Positions 45,976 through 59,001 of a stretch of DNA of 64,000 bases are shown piece after piece. Each line of letters opens with the position of its first letter. Position 1 is the stretch's first letter. The DNA is from CAXWPM01 sp965206125 (lineage in GTDB: Bacteria > Acidobacteriota > Terriglobia > 20CM-2-55-15): the NCBI GenBank assembly GCA_965206125.1, contig CBDBIN010000041.1:1-64000 (forward strand), read 5' to 3'. The translations under genes were made by a program, and so were the position numbers. Below the pieces are notes generated by a model. The model had not been told where the DNA came from. It was given only the letters and a program-made list of their open reading frames with translations, and did not search any database.

Positions 45976-46518
45976 TCAGTCCTTGTGTTTCGGCCTGTAG
46001 TTGATGATCTCTTCGACTGTCAGGCCGTGAACCCACTTCTCCATTCTTCGACGGATTGTCTTGGCTGGGACACGATGAACGGAATGGCTGTAGCGAGAGA
46101 GTTCTTCGGCCCACCGATCGAGTACGGGTCCCGTCAGGGTCTTATACTTGAGTAGGATCCGGATCTCCTGCCACCACTCTGACTCCGGCTCTTTGATTTC
46201 CACGCGGTATCCGTGATCGATTGCGTGCTCGGCGTACCTCCTCGTCTCCAGCGAAAGGCCGTTTCCCCGGTCCACGACGATCGGTGTGGTGCCGGACGCG
46301 ACGGCTCGTCTGAAGCGGTCGAAATTCCAGGAGCGGGCCTTCGGCATCAGGGACCCATCGTAATCGTAGTGTTTCTGATCGTCACCGACCTGCGTGTAAA
46401 AATACTCGTCTGTTTCGCAGATAATGCCGTTCTCTCGGGTGAGTTTCTTCGCCGTGTGGCTCTTCCCGGCCGCAGGGAGGCCGCGCATGAGATAGACGAG
46501 TTTTTCCAGTGAGTTCAT
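45976..46518 (-). CDS. P-loop (AAA-type) kinase-like protein
   Basis: 180 residues from the ATG at 46516-46518. A longer open frame upstream is rejected because it is polar and lacks family similarity. LVYLMRGLPAAGKSHTAKKL contains the Walker A motif GLPAAGKS. ETDEYFYTQVGDDQKHYDYD is the Walker-B-like acidic strand-loop, and PIVVDRGNGLSLETRRYAEH is the 'vv.dn.N.....r.y...A' motif found in NEDD4-binding-protein-2-like P-loop kinases and polynucleotide-kinase relatives. The substrate is unknown. It is transcribed against the giant surface gene and away from the aldolase-like gene. Confidence 0.72.
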   Translation of the reverse strand: MNSLEKLVYLMRGLPAAGKSHTAKKLTRENGIICETDEYFYTQVGDDQKHYDYDGSLMPKARSWNFDRFRRAVASGTTPIVVDRGNGLSLETRRYAEHAIDHGYRVEIKEPESEWWQEIRILLKYKTLTGPVLDRWAEELSRYSHSVHRVPAKTIRRRMEKWVHGLTVEEIINYRPKHKD

Positions 46519-46830
46519 CCGTTGTCCGGGCGTCGAACTTTCCGTGTCCAGCGTGCCTCGGGTAGCCGCAGGGTTGCTCCGCCAATGGCTGCTTCCTGCG
46601 GCCATCGATCCATTGGGCCCCACCGATTCTGACGGAGAAAACGGATCCGGACAAGAAGCCAGAGACGAATAGAGTTGCCGCGACTCCGATCGAGGGTCCG
46701 GCCTTCGGTTCCTGAACCGGCCCGGGCCCATCCTCAATTCCTTGAAAGACCGCCCCAATGCTTTATCATGTGAGGCGATCATTTACTCAGCGACCGGTTC
46801 TGGTTTCGAGGGATCTAAGGAGAATGTTTC
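46519..46830. other. Divergent intergenic region
   Basis: No ORF is supported. The left part precedes the P-loop kinase gene and the right part holds the promoter and ribosome-binding site of the aldolase-like gene (TAAGGAG at 46814-46820). No repeat or RNA gene was seen. Confidence 0.4.
46742..46769 (+). promoter_or_regulatory. Promoter of the aldolase-like gene
   Basis: TTGAAA at 46742-46747 and TATCAT at 46764-46769 with a 16-bp spacer, each matching five of six consensus bases. Transcription would begin near 46776, about 55 bases before the ATG at 46831, which has AAGGAG at a normal distance. Confidence 0.5.
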
Positions 46831-47877
46831 ATGAGAATCCGAGTCTTTCTCGTCTTCATGCTGGCTGCGGGCGTGATGGCGCTCGTCCTTTCGCCGGTGA
46901 CCGAGGGCCAGCGGCCCCGGCTCAACCGGGTTGTCGACGCACTCTCACAGGGCAAGGTGTCGATCGGCGTTTCCTCGGGCGGAGGTGCCGATCTCGACGG
47001 CTTCCGTGAGATGGGGGCAACCCGTGGCGCGGACACGAACATCGACTTCCTGTTCATGAGCCAGACGAATCCCGCAACCTTCAGCATCCCGAATCTGAGA
47101 GCCTACATAGAGGGCCTCGTCGAGGGTGGAGCGACGAGTAATCCCAGCACCCATCCGATGCTGCTACGTGTGCCGACGATCCACGAGGATACCGAAGGGG
47201 CCAAACAGAGAATCCAGCAGGCACTGGACGCCGGCGTCTACAACTTCATGTTCCCGCACGTGGAAAGCGCTGAAGAGGCCCTGTTTGCCGTCCGGGCCAT
47301 GCGCTATCCCGCACAGGACGTCGTCGACGGAACCCGGCCGAACACCGCCGGAGAGGCGCCCTCAGTTTGGGGAGTCTCCGAATCGGAATACCGGGCAAAG
47401 GCCGATCTCTGGCCGCTCGACCCGGACGGCGAACTGGCCACCGTCATCCTGCTCGAGAGCATCGACGCCGTGGAGAAACACGCGCGTGAGATCACCGCGG
47501 TGTCGGGCGTGACGATCGTGATCCCTGCGCCGGGAGACCTTGGTGGCGCATACAGGGCGGCTATGTTCCCCAATGCGGCGCGGGGACGCGGCGGACAGCC
47601 CGGTGCTCGCGGTGGTCGTGGCGCTCGTGGTGCCAGGGGCGGACGTGGCGGTGGCCGCGGTGGCGGGCTCACCGACGTTCAGCAGGCGGCTCTCCAGGAA
47701 CAACTGGAGGAGGCGTTCGCGATGCAACTGGCGGTTTGTATCGAACTGGATGTTGTGTGCGGGATTACCGCGGGTGAGCAGGATATTGAGCGGCGCATCC
47801 GACAGGGGTTCCGGTTCATTATCGCCAACAGCCCGGAGGCCGTTCGTCTCGGACACGCTGCGGCTGGAAACGACTAG
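46831..47877 (+). CDS. Exported HpcH/HpaI aldolase-family protein with RGG linker
   Basis: 348 residues. The N-terminus is a signal peptide (MRIRVFLVFMLAAGVMALVL, cleavage near VTEGQ). The remainder follows the HpcH/HpaI aldolase/citrate-lyase-beta fold: DALSQGKVSIGVSSGGGADL, MLLRVPTIHEDTEGAKQRIQ, ALDAGVYNFMFPHVESAEEA (the 'Dag..gi..P.v.saeea' box), and the C-terminal GFRFIIANSPEAVRLGHAAA. A Gly/Arg/Ala low-complexity stretch of about 30 residues (GRGGQPGARGGRGARGARGG...) is inserted near residues 250-285. Family members cleave or form 2-keto acids using a metal; an exported version is unusual. The ribosome-binding site AAGGAG is 11 bp upstream. Confidence 0.78.
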   Translation: MRIRVFLVFMLAAGVMALVLSPVTEGQRPRLNRVVDALSQGKVSIGVSSGGGADLDGFREMGATRGADTNIDFLFMSQTNPATFSIPNLRAYIEGLVEGGATSNPSTHPMLLRVPTIHEDTEGAKQRIQQALDAGVYNFMFPHVESAEEALFAVRAMRYPAQDVVDGTRPNTAGEAPSVWGVSESEYRAKADLWPLDPDGELATVILLESIDAVEKHAREITAVSGVTIVIPAPGDLGGAYRAAMFPNAARGRGGQPGARGGRGARGARGGRGGGRGGGLTDVQQAALQEQLEEAFAMQLAVCIELDVVCGITAGEQDIERRIRQGFRFIIANSPEAVRLGHAAAGND

Positions 47878-47879
47878 AG

Positions 47880-47935
47880 CTGTAGCGGCGCTCTATGAGC
47901 GCCGAACGGTGGGCGGTCATAGACCGCCCCTACAG
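47880..47935. repeat. Double-hairpin repeat element bounded by CTGTAG/CTACAG
   Basis: A 56-bp element starting CTGTAG and ending CTACAG. Inside are two hairpins: GGCGCTC-TAT-GAGCGCC (47887-47903) and GGGCGGTC-ATA-GACCGCCC (47911-47929). It lies 2 bp after the aldolase-like stop codon. The structure is that of a REP/BIME-type intergenic repeat and could act in transcript termination or mRNA stability. Confidence 0.6.
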
Positions 47936-48129
47936 TAAGCGAGGGACCGAAGAAGCCGGTCACTATCGTTCCCGGTTCTGTAGGATCGGGGGTGAGGCCC
48001 CGACACTTAAGGATTGGCGTGGGGGGACCGTGCTGGCGTTCTGGTTCCCGAAACCGAAACAATGTGAACTAGTCAGGGCACTCGAGGATCGGTAGGCTGG
48101 CGGGGCGCGGTGGGCCCGACGCTGAACGA

Positions 48130-49341
48130 TTAGCCCCGGGGGACGACCTCGACACCGTCGGCGACATCGTCGCTCGGATGGACGATGACGGGCTCGTCCT
48201 CGGCCAGACCCGACAGCACCTGTGCTTCCAGGCCGTTGCGCTGTCCGATCTCGACCTTCCGCTGCAACGCCTTGCCTTCGGACAATGTAAACACAGCCCA
48301 GTCGCCGTCATCGTCCCGGAACAGGCTGCTTGTCGGGGCCTTCAAGGCGTCTTCGCTTTCCCACGTCACAACCCGAACCTCGACACGGTAAGCGTCGCCG
48401 AGGTACTCGGCGGCCAGTTCGACATCCTCGAAGTCGATTATTACGTTGACGCGCTGTTCTTCGACTCCGAGCGCAGATAGCTTCGTGAAGCCGGATGGTT
48501 CGACCAAACGAACCCGCCCCTCGAGCGTCATGCCGCCACCCCATTGTTCGATCAGGACTCGCGCTCCGCTTGAGATCCCGACCGCGTCGGCGGAAAGGAA
48601 GTCGCTCACGATCTCCAACTGTTCCGTGTCGCCGATTTCGACCAGCGCTTCCCCAGACGACACGACGGCTTCACTTTCACGCAGCCTTCTGAGGACGACG
48701 CCGTCGATCGGGGAGCGGATCGTAATCGGCTGCCCCGCGCCGTTCGACGCCCGTGAATCCGCTCCCGCCTGAATGAGAGCCGTCTCGGCCAGCTCTACCG
48801 CCTGCTCGGCGTCGCGCACCTGGAAGTCGGCCGCATTCAGCGCCTCGCGTGTCCGACGTGCCTCGAACTCCGCGGTGTCGAAGCGCTCACGGGATATGAG
48901 CTCCTGCTCCATCAGCTCTGCGTAGCGTTCCAGTTGGGATTCGGCGAAGTTGAGCTCCTCGCGAACGCGGTCCCGCGTAGCTTCCGCAGTTCTGAGGGCG
49001 GCTTCGGCGAGTCGGACACGCGATTCGGCCTCCGCTCGGCTTCGAACATCCAGAAGTGCCGGCTCGTTAGGTAGGAACGTCGCAATCGTTGTCCTTCCGG
49101 CGCGGACCGAATCTCCCGGTTCGAGATCGATACGCAAGACGCGCCCGGCGAGTGGTGCGGACACGATGAAGCGGTCGTGAATCCGCGTTTCGCCCTCCTC
49201 GTCCAGGGTCACAAGCATCGGTCCTCTGGCGACCGTGTCGAAGTCGGCCTGGATGGGTTGCGGCTGATAGGCATAGTAAAACGCCACCCCGATGGCCGCA
49301 GCGACGAGGAGAAAGAACACACGTCTGAGTAAGCGTTTCAT
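48130..49341 (-). CDS. Periplasmic adaptor (MFP/HlyD-type) of an ABC exporter
   Basis: 403 residues. An N-terminal membrane anchor (RVFFLLVAAAIGVAFYYAYQ) is followed by the barrel-sandwich start FDTVARGPMLVTLDEEGETR and IVSAPLAGRVLRIDLEPGDS. A long coiled-coil hairpin (about residues 95-195, ETRDRVREELNFAESQLERY) and the second lipoyl half (ITIRSPIDGVVLRRLRESEA) come next, then the beta-barrel and membrane-proximal domains (LEVVTWESEDALKAPTSSLF-like region). Such adaptors bridge an inner-membrane ABC transporter and an outer-membrane channel. It lies 20 bp downstream of the permease gene on the same strand. No TolC-like gene is present here. Confidence 0.9.
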   Translation of the reverse strand: MKRLLRRVFFLLVAAAIGVAFYYAYQPQPIQADFDTVARGPMLVTLDEEGETRIHDRFIVSAPLAGRVLRIDLEPGDSVRAGRTTIATFLPNEPALLDVRSRAEAESRVRLAEAALRTAEATRDRVREELNFAESQLERYAELMEQELISRERFDTAEFEARRTREALNAADFQVRDAEQAVELAETALIQAGADSRASNGAGQPITIRSPIDGVVLRRLRESEAVVSSGEALVEIGDTEQLEIVSDFLSADAVGISSGARVLIEQWGGGMTLEGRVRLVEPSGFTKLSALGVEEQRVNVIIDFEDVELAAEYLGDAYRVEVRVVTWESEDALKAPTSSLFRDDDGDWAVFTLSEGKALQRKVEIGQRNGLEAQVLSGLAEDEPVIVHPSDDVADGVEVVPRG

Positions 49342-49361
49342 CCTGTCCCTATTATCACCGA

Positions 49362-51724
49362 TTATTCCCGGGTCTTGAGCACCGCAACCAGGTCGAGCCG
49401 ATTCAGGCGGCGCCGGACAACGATGCTCGATGCGATCGCGGCCAGAATTACCGACGCGGCGGCCGTTGCATAAGTGCTGTTGTTGACGATCAGCGGCACC
49501 CGGTAGAGTTCCGTGTCGCCGATAGTGGCGACGGTCAACGCGGCCAGTCCGTAGCCGATGGCACAGCCGAGTGGCACGGCCACCGCTGTCAGGATCGCGA
49601 ATTCACCCAGGAGGATGTAGGAAATCTCTCCCCTGGTGAACCCCATCACCCGCAGGCTGGCGAGCTCCCAACTCCGTTCCGACAGCGCGATACGGGCCGC
49701 GTTGTAGATCACTCCCAGGGCGATCGTGCCCGAAAACAGCGCGTTGAAGAAGATCAGGATCGCCATGTTCGCCTCAACCGTGTCTTTGAAGCTCTGGATG
49801 GCCGCGTCCTTTAGCCCGACACCGGCGACGCCGGGCGTCTCCTTGAGCCGCGAATAGATATCGTCCAGCCGGGAAGAATCCACCTGCAGGAATGCGCCCG
49901 AGAGCACACGGCCTTCCCGCATGACCCGACGCAACGCCCCGATATCCATGTAGGCTGACGCCCCCATGAATTCCTCGACCACCTGGGCGACGACAACCTC
50001 TCGTGTCGGACGCGGCCCTTCCAGGACCTCCATGACGAGTACGTCACCCTGTTCGGCGGCCAGGATCTCAGCGAGCTTCGTCGACAGGACGATGCCGTCC
50101 GGGGGCAGTGGAACGGGATCCAGATCGGTGTTGAACAGCCGGCTCAGCGTCGCATCGTCCGATATCCCCGTCACCGCGGTCTGCCTGGACCTGTGACCGA
50201 AACGCAGTCGCACGAAAACCGACCGCAATGGCTCCGTGAGCATGACGCCATCAATCCCGGCGACCTCGTAGAACGCCCGGGGAGCTGTTGCTTCCACAAA
50301 AGTAACAGTGAGATCCTGCCGCTGGATCACGTCGAACTGGATGTTCATCGCGTAGGACATCGAATCGAGGAAGAACATCCCGACGATCATCATGGCGGCC
50401 CCGAACGCAATGCCTATCGTCGACAGCGCCGCCCGGAACGGCCGGCGGGAAATGTTGCGGATGATCATCCGGGTGTCCGGAGCGAGCCAACGCCCTACGA
50501 TACGTTCGACGATGCTCACGCGGTAGTGAGCCGGCGCTTGCGGACGCATCGCCTCCGCCGGAGGCAGCGTTACGGCTGCCCGAACCGCTCCGCGGGCTCC
50601 GAGCAGGGCCGCAATCAGGCTGATGAGGGTCGACGTGGCTACGATGTTGGGTGAGATCCGGAATTCGAGGACTGGGAATCGAAAGAAATCGTTGTAGATG
50701 TTCACGAGGCTCGTTGCCAGGTAGGAGCCCGCGACAATGCCGATGCCGATGCCGATCAGGGTGACGATGAGAGCCCACTGGTAGTAGTGCAGACCGACCT
50801 CGAAGTTCGAATAGCCCAACGCCTTAAGCGCCGCGATCTGCTCCCGCTGGACGGCGATGACGCGGGTCAGGACGACGTTCAGCAGGAAAGCGGCGACCGC
50901 CAGGAAGATGATCGGCACCATGGTCCCGAAACTCTGAAGCTGTGTGAGTTCGTTGTCCAGGTACCAGTGCGACAGCTGGAGGGAGCGTGGTATGGCCCCG
51001 AGGCCCCCGTAGCGTTCCAGCAGCTGATCCAGACGCATGATGACGTCGTCTTCCGAAGCGCCCGCCATCAATCGGATGGCGACGTCGTTGAAGCCGCCTT
51101 CCATGTCGAAGGCACTCGCCAACTCGCGCTCGCCCATCCAGAGGATGCCGTATCTCCGATCATCGGGAATGATGTCGCCCGGGCGGATCGTGTACAGAAA
51201 CTCCGGAGACAAGGCGATCCCGGCGATTTCCAGATCACGCCGCCGGCCGTTGATCACGACCCGGATGCTGTCGCCGGGCTCCAGTTCGTGCGCCAGGGCG
51301 AAAGATTTGCTGACGAGAATCTCATCGGGCCTGGTTGGGTCGATGTAGCGACCTTTGCGGATGAACAGATCGTTGAGGATTGCCTGTTGCCGCTCCGGGA
51401 TCGATACCAGACTACCCAAAGCTGGCTCGGACATGCCTGGCATGTCCACCGTCACGGTCGCGCGAACCCGGAACTCCGCGCTTGCCACTCCGGGAATCGC
51501 CTCGATCCGGTCGGCCAGGTAGAGCGGGGCTCGCTTGAGGCCGGCAAACACGTCTGCGAAACGGTACCGTTCGTAGTAAGAAGACTGGCTGAGTCGGAGT
51601 GACTCGAAGGCCCCGAGGTACATGATGTAGACGGTGACCGCCGCTGCGATCACCAGGCTGATGGCCAGAACCTGGCCCTTGATGTTCCAGAGGTCGCGGA
51701 GAAGTTTGCGGTTGATCGCCCTCA

Positions 51725-51731
<7 letters not shown>
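49362..51731 (-). CDS. FtsX/MacB-like ABC permease with two FtsX domains
   Basis: 789 residues. N-terminal TM helix (about 16-38, GQVLAISLVIAAAVTVYIMY), a large periplasmic domain (about 40-265), FtsX domain 1 (about 270-390, VVLTRVIAVQREQIAALKAL), a second periplasmic domain after RMIIRNISRRPFRAALSTIG, and C-terminal FtsX domain 2 (about 665-785, WELASLRVMGFTRGEISYIL). The two-FtsX arrangement resembles LolC/E or large DevC-like permeases. It overlaps the ATPase gene by 7 bp, and the adaptor follows, so the three genes form one export system for an unknown envelope or small-molecule substrate. Confidence 0.9.
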
Positions 51732-52480
<749 letters not shown>

Positions 52481-52502
52481 CTACGCTCCAAGCTCCAGTA
52501 TC

Positions 52503-52682
52503 CCACAGAACCCAGAGCGCCAAGTCAGAACCCGGAGCGGTAGCGACGGGGTAATATCCGTTCCGCCAAAGCGGGGTCGAACTGCGGCCACTGCGCGGCC
52601 CGGGCGAATATCCGGTCGCTACCGCTCGCGGTTCTGTTGGGCAGGAGTCCGAACAGAACCCAGAGCGGTAGCGACGGGGTAA
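52503..52682. repeat. Cluster of REP-like repeats between the exporter operon and copA-like gene
   Basis: Direct copies of a 29-bp unit beginning CAGAACCC and containing GAGCGGTAGCGACGGGGTAA at 52526-52554 and 52654-52682, a partial copy at 52505-52519, and an inverted copy (CCGGTCGCTACCGCTCGCGG then TTCTG) at 52612-52636. A related inverted copy (CCCGGTCCCTACCGCTCCCG) lies at about 55087-55106. Inverted pairs can fold into stable hairpins between the convergent or tandem transcripts. Confidence 0.65.
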
Positions 52683-52713
52683 CTGAAGGTTCCCTTCCCC
52701 AATTCGGCGCTGC

Positions 52714-55005
52714 TTACAGTTCGACCTTACGCAATCGGAGGGCGTTCATGATCACCGAGACCGAGCTGAACGTCATTGAGGCGCTCGCGATCACGGGGGT
52801 CAGCAGCAACCCGAAGAAGGGATAGAGCACACCGGCTGCAACGGGTACGCCGAGGGAATTGTAGATGAAGGCGAAGAACAGGTTTTGTCGGATGTTGCGC
52901 ATGGTCGCCCGGCTCAGGCGGCGCGCCCGGACGATCCCCCGAAGATCGCCTTCGACCAGCGTCACGCCTGCGCTCTCCATCGCAACGTCCGTGCCGTGTC
53001 CCATGGCGATCCCGACGTCGGCCTGCGCCAGTGCAGGCGCATCGTTTGTGCCATCCCCGGCCATCGCGACCACAGCTCCCGACTCCTGAAGACGGCGAAC
53101 CTCCCGGTACTTTTCCTCGGGCAGAACTTCCGCACGAACGTCATCGATGCCCAGCCTGCGGGCGACAGACCCGGCCGTAACGCGGCTGTCTCCGGTCAGC
53201 ATGACGATACGCATGCCGTCGGCCTTGAGTTGTGCGAGCGCCTCGGGCGTCGTCCTTTTGACGGGATCGGAGACGGCCACCAGTCCTGCCGAACGGTTGT
53301 CGACGGCCAGGAACATCACCGTGGAGCCGTCATTTCTCAGAGCGTCCGCCGGTTCCGCCAGCGATTTCAAATCCACGTCACGCTGGGCGAGCAGTGCCGC
53401 GTTTCCCAACGCGACTCGCCGCGAACCGACCACACCGATGACTCCCTTGCCGGTTATCGCCCGGAACTTTTCCGCCGATCGGAACTCCACGCCGCGCCGT
53501 TGGGCCTCCGCAACGATCGCCGTTGCCAGCGGGTGCTCGCTAACGGATTCGATCCCGGCGGCAATGGCGAGAACCTCGTCCTCGGTGAAGCCTTCGGTTG
53601 CCTGTACGGCTTCGACACTGGGTTTGCCCTCGGTCAGCGTGCCGGTCTTGTCGACGACCAGCGTGTCTACCTTCTCCAATGTCTCGAGGGCTTCTGCATT
53701 GCGTATCAGGACCCCCACGCTCGCTCCACAGCCGGTCCCCACCATGATCGACATCGGCGTCGCGAGACCGAGCGCGCAAGGGCACGCAATGATGAGCACC
53801 GCTATGGCGTTGACCAGGGCGAACGCCATGCGGGGTTCCGGCCCGAACACCGACCATACGATAAACGTCACGATCGAAGTTCCGACGACGGCCGGCACAA
53901 AGTAGGAAGCTACAACGTCGGCGAGCCGCTGGATGGGTGCGCGGCTGCGCTGCGCGTCGGCAACCATCTGTACGATCCGCGCAAGCAGGGTCTCGTTTCC
54001 AACCCTCTCGGCGATCATCACGAAACTGCCAGTCTGGTTGATGGTGCCTCCGGTCACCGGCGAGCCGGCTGTCTTCACAGCCGGCATGGGCTCACCGGTA
54101 ATCATCGCTTCGTCCACGGTGCTCTCGCCGCCCTCCACGGTCCCGTCGACGGGAATCCTCTCGCCCGGCCGAACCCGCAGCCGGTCACCCAAACCAACCT
54201 CGGCGAGCGGAATGTCGGTTTCCTTCCCATCGAAGATCCTGCGGGCCGTCTTCGGCGCGAGACCGAGCAGTGACTTGATCGCGAGGCTGGTGCGACTTCT
54301 TGCGTTGAGTTCGAGTACCTGGCCGAGCAGGACCAGCACCGTTATTCCCGCTGCCGCTTCGAAGTAGACCTGCACTTCGCCCGCTTCGCCCCGGAAAGAG
54401 GCGGGCAACAGGTCCGGGATGAAGATCGCCAGGGCGCTATAGCCGTATGCGACACCGGTTCCAATCCCGATGAGCGTGAACATGTTGAGGCTGCGGGTCA
54501 CCAGCGAGGTCCACGCTCTCTGGAAGAACGGAAGCCCGCACCACAGGACCACAGGTGTCGCCAGGGCAAACTGGATCCAGTTTTGACCCCGTGGCCCGAT
54601 GAGGTCTGCGATTCGCATTCCCGGAATCATCTCCCTCATCGCCAGAACCATCAACGGGATCGTGAGCACGACGCCAATTTTGAAGCGGCGCATCATGCTC
54701 CGCATTTCGGTGTCGTCTTCGGCGACTGTGACGTCGCGAGGTTCGAGCGCCATCCCACACTTCGGACACGGCCCGGGCCCCGGTTGTTCCACTTCCGGAT
54801 GCATGGGACACGTGTAGATTGCATCCCCCCGGGGAGGCGGCCCCGCCGATGCCGAGGCTTCGGACGGTTCGAGGAAACGACGCGGGTCGCCCTGGAAACG
54901 CTCGAGGCAGTGGGTGGAGCAGAACAGATACTCGACGCCGTCGTGCGCGTGGCGGCCGGCAGCCGAGCGCTCTTCTACTTCCATACCGCAGACGGGGTCT
55001 GTCAT
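52714..55005 (-). CDS. Copper-type P1B ATPase with YHS and zinc-ribbon-like N-terminus
   Basis: 763 residues from the ATG at 55003-55005 (MTDPVCGMEVEE). Residues 1-42 are a YHS domain (DPVCGMEV, YLFCSTHCLERF). About 60-85 is the heavy-metal-binding YTCPMHPEVEQPGPGPCPKC motif. Eight TM helices, actuator TGEPMPA, the metal-site CPCALGLATP, phosphorylation DKTGTLTEGKP, the HP motif SEHPLATAIV and the hinge GDGTNDAPAL complete a P1B pump. The CPC motif assigns Cu(I)/Ag(I) export. There is no classical CxxC HMA domain; the YHS and CPMHP modules may replace it. It is a single gene flanked by repeats. Confidence 0.93.
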   Translation of the reverse strand: MTDPVCGMEVEERSAAGRHAHDGVEYLFCSTHCLERFQGDPRRFLEPSEASASAGPPPRGDAIYTCPMHPEVEQPGPGPCPKCGMALEPRDVTVAEDDTEMRSMMRRFKIGVVLTIPLMVLAMREMIPGMRIADLIGPRGQNWIQFALATPVVLWCGLPFFQRAWTSLVTRSLNMFTLIGIGTGVAYGYSALAIFIPDLLPASFRGEAGEVQVYFEAAAGITVLVLLGQVLELNARSRTSLAIKSLLGLAPKTARRIFDGKETDIPLAEVGLGDRLRVRPGERIPVDGTVEGGESTVDEAMITGEPMPAVKTAGSPVTGGTINQTGSFVMIAERVGNETLLARIVQMVADAQRSRAPIQRLADVVASYFVPAVVGTSIVTFIVWSVFGPEPRMAFALVNAIAVLIIACPCALGLATPMSIMVGTGCGASVGVLIRNAEALETLEKVDTLVVDKTGTLTEGKPSVEAVQATEGFTEDEVLAIAAGIESVSEHPLATAIVAEAQRRGVEFRSAEKFRAITGKGVIGVVGSRRVALGNAALLAQRDVDLKSLAEPADALRNDGSTVMFLAVDNRSAGLVAVSDPVKRTTPEALAQLKADGMRIVMLTGDSRVTAGSVARRLGIDDVRAEVLPEEKYREVRRLQESGAVVAMAGDGTNDAPALAQADVGIAMGHGTDVAMESAGVTLVEGDLRGIVRARRLSRATMRNIRQNLFFAFIYNSLGVPVAAGVLYPFFGLLLTPVIASASMTFSSVSVIMNALRLRKVEL

Positions 55006-55113
55006 AGCTAGTGTCGTGTAACCCAAGTAGCGGGAAAGGCCACCCGACGGGGTCGGACTACTGCCAACGTTCGGCCAGGCGATTACCCGGTCCCTACCGC
55101 TCCCGCTTCTGAC

Positions 55114-57876
<2,763 letters not shown>

Positions 57877-58157
57877 GTGGGGCTGGTCTCCTTACGAGTG
57901 CGGCAACGGTCGTTCAGTCAACCTGCCATTATAGTAGAAGCCGAGACTATCGCGGATTGGTCATTGGACCTTGTCAGGTTCACATTTCTCTCGGCTCGAG
58001 CGGTCGCCGTGACTTCGATGTCGAACAGAGCAACGCCGAATGACCAATGTTAGATTGAAACGGTTCGACCCTTCTGCGACACTAACAAATTGGCCGTCAT
58101 TGCCCCGGTTGACGGGGTTTCGGAGGCTTTTAGCCCGTTTTTGAAGCGATTACGAGA
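57877..58157. other. Divergent intergenic region between acnA and the carbonic anhydrase gene
   Basis: No gene is supported. It contains the acnA ribosome-binding and -10-like sites on the left. On the right is a GC-rich inverted stretch (CCCCGGTTGACGGGG at about 58100-58114) roughly 40 bp before the start at 58158. Confidence 0.35.
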
Positions 58158-58682
58158 ATGCTGCACGAGTACAAGGGAGTCGTTCCGAGGCTGGGCGCGG
58201 GCGTATTCATCGCCGCCGGCGCCCACGTGATCGGGGACGTCGAGATCGGGGATCACTCCAGCATCTGGTTCAACACGGTCGTCCGTGGCGACGTCGACTA
58301 CATTCGTATCGGCAGCCACACGAACATCCAGGATGGTTGTGTCTGTCACGTGATGAAGGACGAGTGCCCGTTGATTCTCGAGGACTACGTAACCGTCGGG
58401 CATGCGGCCGTCCTGCACGGCTGCACGATCGAGTCTCACTGCTTAATTGGAATGCGGGCGACCATCATGAACCACGTGCGAGTGGGGACTGGGACGATCG
58501 TGGCGGCCGGTGCGCTGATCACCGAAGGAGCCGTGATCCCACCCCGGAGTCTGGTCATGGGCGCGCCTGCTAAGGTGAAACGCGAGTTGACTGAAGAGGA
58601 AGTTGCGGACATCGACGAATACGCGCACCGGTACGTCGAGTACAAGGAGACATACCTAAATGGACAGGGGACGGAGGTATAG
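58158..58682 (+). CDS. Gamma-carbonic-anhydrase family protein
   Basis: 174 residues forming a left-handed beta-helix: hexapeptide repeats GAHVIGDVEIGDHSSIWFNT, VVRGDVDYIRIGSHTNIQDG. The zinc-type histidines are in CVCHVMKDE, and in VTVGHAAVLHGCTIESHCLI (two His), as in YrdA/Cam-type proteins. The Arg/Asp of VVRGD also fits. Members are trimeric, metal-dependent and often called carbonic anhydrases, though activity varies. The last codons and the TAG stop are provided by a palindromic repeat (58667-58692), so the C-terminus GQGTEV is probably not native. Confidence 0.9.
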   Translation: MLHEYKGVVPRLGAGVFIAAGAHVIGDVEIGDHSSIWFNTVVRGDVDYIRIGSHTNIQDGCVCHVMKDECPLILEDYVTVGHAAVLHGCTIESHCLIGMRATIMNHVRVGTGTIVAAGALITEGAVIPPRSLVMGAPAKVKRELTEEEVADIDEYAHRYVEYKETYLNGQGTEV

Positions 58683-58994
58683 CTCCGTCCCCTAACCGAA
58701 CAGGAAGTAAGACAAACGTTGGGAGAACTGAGACGGGTATCGCTCCGTCCCCTCTCCGAACAGGAAGTGAGCGAAGGCGTTGGGAGACTGAGTTGTACGG
58801 AGTTAGGTATAGCTCCGTCCCCTAACCGAACTGGAAGTAAGAGAAGGCGTTGGAAGGCTGAGTTGTACGGACAAGGGGACGGAGGTATAGCTCCGTCCCC
58901 CGACCGAACAGAAACCGGGAGTTAGAAACCGATGGGTAACGCTGTCCCGGTCCTAGCAAAATAGGATGGGGGACGGAGCGATACCTCCGTCCCC
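58667..58994. repeat. Array of palindromic repeats upstream of hisS
   Basis: Three complete 26-bp palindromes with arms GGGGACGGAG and CTCCGTCCCC lie at 58667-58692, 58875-58900 and 58969-58994; partial copies end CTCCGTCCCC at 58752 and 58820. Between them is a repeated unit of about 60-70 bp with GGAAGT(A/G)AG and GGCGTTGG (about 58698, 58756 and 58826). The last palindrome ends 7 bp before the hisS ATG. The array occupies the whole 319-bp gap between the carbonic-anhydrase-like gene and hisS; no other feature is seen there. Confidence 0.82.
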
Positions 58995-59001
58995 GGACTA
59001 T

